Below, one piece after another: positions 7,495-9,356 of a stretch of 9,356 nt of DNA; position 1 is the stretch's first letter, and the number at the start of each line of letters is the position of its first letter. The translations under genes were made by a program, and so were the position numbers. Source of the DNA: an uncultured Eubacteriales bacterium (GTDB lineage Bacteria > Bacillota > Clostridia > Christensenellales > UBA1242); assembly GCA_948971535.1 (NCBI GenBank), contig CARFEX010000013.1:3982-13337 (forward strand), in the 5' to 3' direction. The notes under the pieces are model-generated. The model searched no databases, was not told where the DNA came from, and saw nothing but the letters and a program-made list of their open reading frames with translations.

Positions 7495-7501
7495 TATAAC
7501 T

Positions 7502-8866
7502 TTGCTTAAAGAAGAATTTTATAAAATTGTAGAAAATATGATTTTGCCTCTCTTTACAGGAACTGTAATTAATGGAGAGGAGCTTTCTTCATCTCGTGAT
7601 AGTGAAGTTGCTTTTGGTAAGCAAAACACTCTTCTTATCAAAGCTGACAAATCAGACGAATATCGTTTGGTTTTAAAGCGTGGACAAGCTTTTAAATCTT
7701 TTGAACTAAATCTTTTAAAGTCAATCTTAAATGAAATTAATTTTATTTCCACTTTAGAGCTTAAAGATGCTAACTATGTAAGAACTTTACAACTTCATGC
7801 AGTTGAAAAATCTATATGTTTGAGTATTGTTGATGAAGAAACTGCATCAACAATGCTTGGCATAATAGGTGAACTTGAAAAATGGTCATCAAGAACATAT
7901 GAAGGTATGCAAGTTGCGCTTGGAATTATAATTGACCAATCTTCAAATAGCATACAAGCCGATAAATTGCATTATAGTCAAATTATGAATAAAGAATTTT
8001 TTGCACTACTTTCTGATGGTATAAATTCTTATATCAAGTATGACAGAGAAGGCAATCTTATTGGTTCTATTCAACTTTCAAAATCAAGTCGTTTTGCTTG
8101 TATAGCACCAAATGATTATGAAGATATTGCAAAATTTTGTAACGATAAATATATTGGTATAGTTTTAACTCCAGTAGGCGATTTACTTATTTTCAAAAAT
8201 CGTACTTTGTTATTTGCTAAACGCTCAGGACAATGGAATGTTTATTCTCATGAAGAACTTGTTAGACTGCTATCAAATAGAGGTAGTTATTCAGTTAAAG
8301 AAATTCGCCGTTCTATCTATTATACCGCACTTGATAGTTCTTTCAAATATTCTGGTGGTTGTATAGTTTATCTAAATAGTGATATGGTTGAAAATGCTTT
8401 AACACATATAAATGCACACGATATCCTAGATGAAAAGTATTTTGAAATTAAAAAAGCTCAAGTTATAGCAAATGCTAATAAACTTTATAATTTGGCTTCA
8501 CTTTCGCAAGTCGAAGCAACTTATGACGTATCTTATGATGAATTTTTGGAAAATCAAAAATGCTATAAAGCAAAATGTTTACGCAAAATTATAGGTGGAA
8601 AACCTTTCCAAGACCTTAATCGAAAACTTCGTCAAGAACTTGTTGGGATGGACGGTGCAACTGTTATAGATGCAGACGGAACTGTTATTGCAGTTGGTGC
8701 TATATTGAAAATAGAAGCAGGAAGTGAGGGGGGAGGACGTCTTGCAGCTGCAACAACACTCGCAAAATATGGTATTGCTATAAAGATATCTCAAGACGGA
8801 ATGCTAAAAGCTTTCTATGCAGATAAAAAGCTTGGTAAAATCAAAACTTTATTTACCGTAGGTTAA
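7502..8866 (+). CDS. DisA_N-like (diadenylate cyclase-type) protein with unknown N-terminal region
   Basis: The family assignment rests on the C-terminal third of this 454-aa protein (about 265-446), which resembles the DisA_N fold that makes c-di-AMP from two ATP in DisA, CdaA and CdaS. Visible parts are a helix then GGCIVYL (285-291, cf. GALI in CdaA), MDGATVIDADGTVIAVGAIL (383-402) with the nucleotide-binding DGA at 384-386, then GGGRLAAA (410-417) and KYGIAIKISQDG (422-433). The catalytic RHR-T motif is not intact: only one Arg (R413) remains after three glycines, so activity is uncertain. Residues 1-264 are not recognised; they look soluble and mixed alpha/beta, with RTYEGMQVALGIIID (131-145) and TPVGDLLIFKNRTLLFAKR (223-241), and may be sensory. 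No signal peptide or membrane segment is seen. A region of about 80 residues rich in Tyr, Asn and Lys (297-375) sits inside the cyclase-like domain. Its partner gene is the sigma-K-like factor 74 bases upstream; a terminator follows. Confidence 0.65.
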   Translation: MLKEEFYKIVENMILPLFTGTVINGEELSSSRDSEVAFGKQNTLLIKADKSDEYRLVLKRGQAFKSFELNLLKSILNEINFISTLELKDANYVRTLQLHAVEKSICLSIVDEETASTMLGIIGELEKWSSRTYEGMQVALGIIIDQSSNSIQADKLHYSQIMNKEFFALLSDGINSYIKYDREGNLIGSIQLSKSSRFACIAPNDYEDIAKFCNDKYIGIVLTPVGDLLIFKNRTLLFAKRSGQWNVYSHEELVRLLSNRGSYSVKEIRRSIYYTALDSSFKYSGGCIVYLNSDMVENALTHINAHDILDEKYFEIKKAQVIANANKLYNLASLSQVEATYDVSYDEFLENQKCYKAKCLRKIIGGKPFQDLNRKLRQELVGMDGATVIDADGTVIAVGAILKIEAGSEGGGRLAAATTLAKYGIAIKISQDGMLKAFYADKKLGKIKTLFTVG

Positions 8867-8875
8867 AATTTATTA

Positions 8876-8914
8876 AATCAAAAATACCATTTGACAAAGT
8901 GGTGTTTTTTGATT
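8876..8914 (+). terminator. Intrinsic terminator of the DisA_N-like gene, overlapping the rnpB promoter
   Basis: A 13-bp stem pairs 8880-8892 with 8897-8909 around the loop GACA, with two T-G wobbles. With a one-base bulge it extends four more pairs (8876-8879 with 8911-8914). The six Ts at 8905-8910 form part of the 3' arm. The A-run on the 5' side would also give a T-run on the opposite strand. It begins about ten bases after the stop codon. Confidence 0.8.
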
Positions 8915-8919
8915 ATAAT
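8891..8919 (+). promoter_or_regulatory. Perfect consensus sigma-A promoter of rnpB
   Basis: TTGACA (8891-8896) and TATAAT (8914-8919) match the sigma-A consensus at all twelve positions with the optimal 17-base spacer. Transcription should start about 8926-8928, exactly where the P1 helix of the RNase P RNA begins. The -35 occupies the apex of the preceding terminator hairpin and the spacer contains its T-run. Confidence 0.92.
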
Positions 8920-8926
8920 AAATCTC

Positions 8927-9253
8927 GTCAGTTATGCAGACAGTCGCATCGCAAGATGAGGAAAGTCCGAGCTTCTAGAGAACATGGTGCTGGTTAACGG
9001 CCAGTGGAGGCGACTCTAAGGATAGTGCAACAGAAATAAACCGCCAAAGCAATTTGGTAAGGATGGAAAGGTGAGGTAAGAGCTCACCGAATAATTGGAG
9101 ACAGTTATTGCTCTGTAAACCCCACCTGAAGCAAGGTCAAAAAGACATATAGGCGTTCTCTCCTGTCTTTTAAGTACCGCTTGAACCTATTGGTAACATT
9201 AGGTCTAGATAGATGGCTGTCAAATACAGAACTCGGCTTATAGCATAACTGAT
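8927..9253 (+). ncRNA. rnpB: RNase P RNA, bacterial type A
   Basis: This is the catalytic RNA of RNase P, which removes 5' leaders from pre-tRNAs. Conserved cores are GAGGAAAGTCCGAGC (8958-8972), GTGCAACAGAAA (from 9026), GGTAAGAGCTCACCG, GTAAACCCCACC and ACAGAACTCGGCTTA (9226-9240). Helices found by pairing are P1 8927-8937/9243-9253, P2 8939-8945/9215-9221, P3 CATC-GCAA-GATG (8947-8958), P9 CCAAA-GCAA-TTTGG, P12 GGTGAG/CTCACC, one hairpin with a GAGA loop in the P13/P14 place, P16 9140-9147/9164-9171, and P18 with a GTAA loop. The P6 pseudoknot that marks type A is AGAGAAC (8977-8983) with GTTCTCT (9155-9161). Only one hairpin occupies the P13/P14 position, and the L15 region lacks the usual GGU. 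The ends are set by P1 and the promoter, to within a few bases. Confidence 0.96.
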
Positions 9254-9267
9254 AAAATCAAGTATTA

Positions 9268-9313
9268 AGTGTTGTATAGTATTTATAAAGTACTATATAA
9301 CACTATTTTTTTT
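9268..9313 (+). terminator. Intrinsic terminator of rnpB
   Basis: A 17-bp stem pairs 9268-9284 with 9288-9304, with two G-T wobbles and the 3-base loop ATA. One A follows, then eight Ts at 9306-9313. It lies 15 bases after the P1 helix, so the primary transcript probably carries a short 3' tail to be trimmed. Confidence 0.92.
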
Positions 9314-9356
9314 GTATTCAAATTTTAAATTTAAAGTTTATTTAACATCTTTTTTG
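9314..9356. other. AT-rich tail with no recognisable feature
   Basis: These last bases are nearly all A and T and end in a TTTTTTG run at the window edge. No gene start, promoter or repeat of note is visible. Confidence 0.4.

Noticed and set aside
7454..7501. Upstream TTG start that would add 16 residues to the DisA_N-like protein
   Set aside because: The only good ribosome binding site (7490-7494) lies downstream of it and points to the TTG at 7502.
8579..8794. Cysteine-rich 71-aa minus-strand frame opposite the DisA_N-like domain
   Set aside because: It is antisense to the conserved DGA region; the Cys-rich look comes from reverse-complemented Ala/Thr codons and there is no ribosome binding site.

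Overview
This window is a compact, AT-rich, single-strand (+) gene array that reads as part of a chromosome from a low-GC, Gram-positive, probably spore-forming Firmicute of the Clostridia type. The reasons are the plsX-rnc-smc-ftsY order, strong AGGAG-type ribosome binding sites, GTG and TTG starts, a sigma factor of the sporulation sigma-K/sigma-E group, and a type A RNase P RNA. The genus cannot be named from the sequence. No mobile element, CRISPR array, tRNA or 16S/23S rRNA gene was seen.

Positions 1-118 are an AT-only leader with a 9-bp inverted repeat and a 14-bp direct repeat. Positions 119-6321 hold a housekeeping operon: plsX (phospholipid synthesis), rnc (RNase III, overlapping plsX by 8 bp from a GTG), smc (chromosome condensation) and ftsY (SRP receptor, abutting smc with no spacer). 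The acpP gene that often lies between plsX and rnc is absent. A good intrinsic terminator (6399-6428) closes this unit.

Positions 6429-8914 hold an unusual two-gene module. The first gene encodes a sigma-K-like factor of about 297 aa, with a possible N-terminal pro-sequence and an extra 69-residue basic/Asn-rich tail. It is preceded by a perfect 15-bp direct repeat. The second gene starts at a TTG and encodes a 454-aa protein whose C-terminal third looks like a divergent DisA_N (diadenylate cyclase) domain. It keeps the DGA motif, but the RHR motif is replaced by a GGGR sequence. Its N-terminal two thirds are an unrecognised, possibly sensory region. This pair is the best candidate in the window for an undescribed system: a cyclic-dinucleotide-type enzyme or sensor linked to a sporulation sigma factor.

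Positions 8876-9313 hold rnpB. Its promoter is a perfect consensus sigma-A site (TTGACA, 17 bp, TATAAT) folded into the terminator of the preceding gene: the -35 lies at the hairpin apex and the T-run is the spacer. Most helices of a type A RNase P RNA can be drawn, including a 7-bp P6 pseudoknot, but the L15 region lacks the usual GGU that pairs with tRNA CCA. A strong 17-bp hairpin with eight Ts ends the gene. The last 43 bases are featureless AT-rich DNA.
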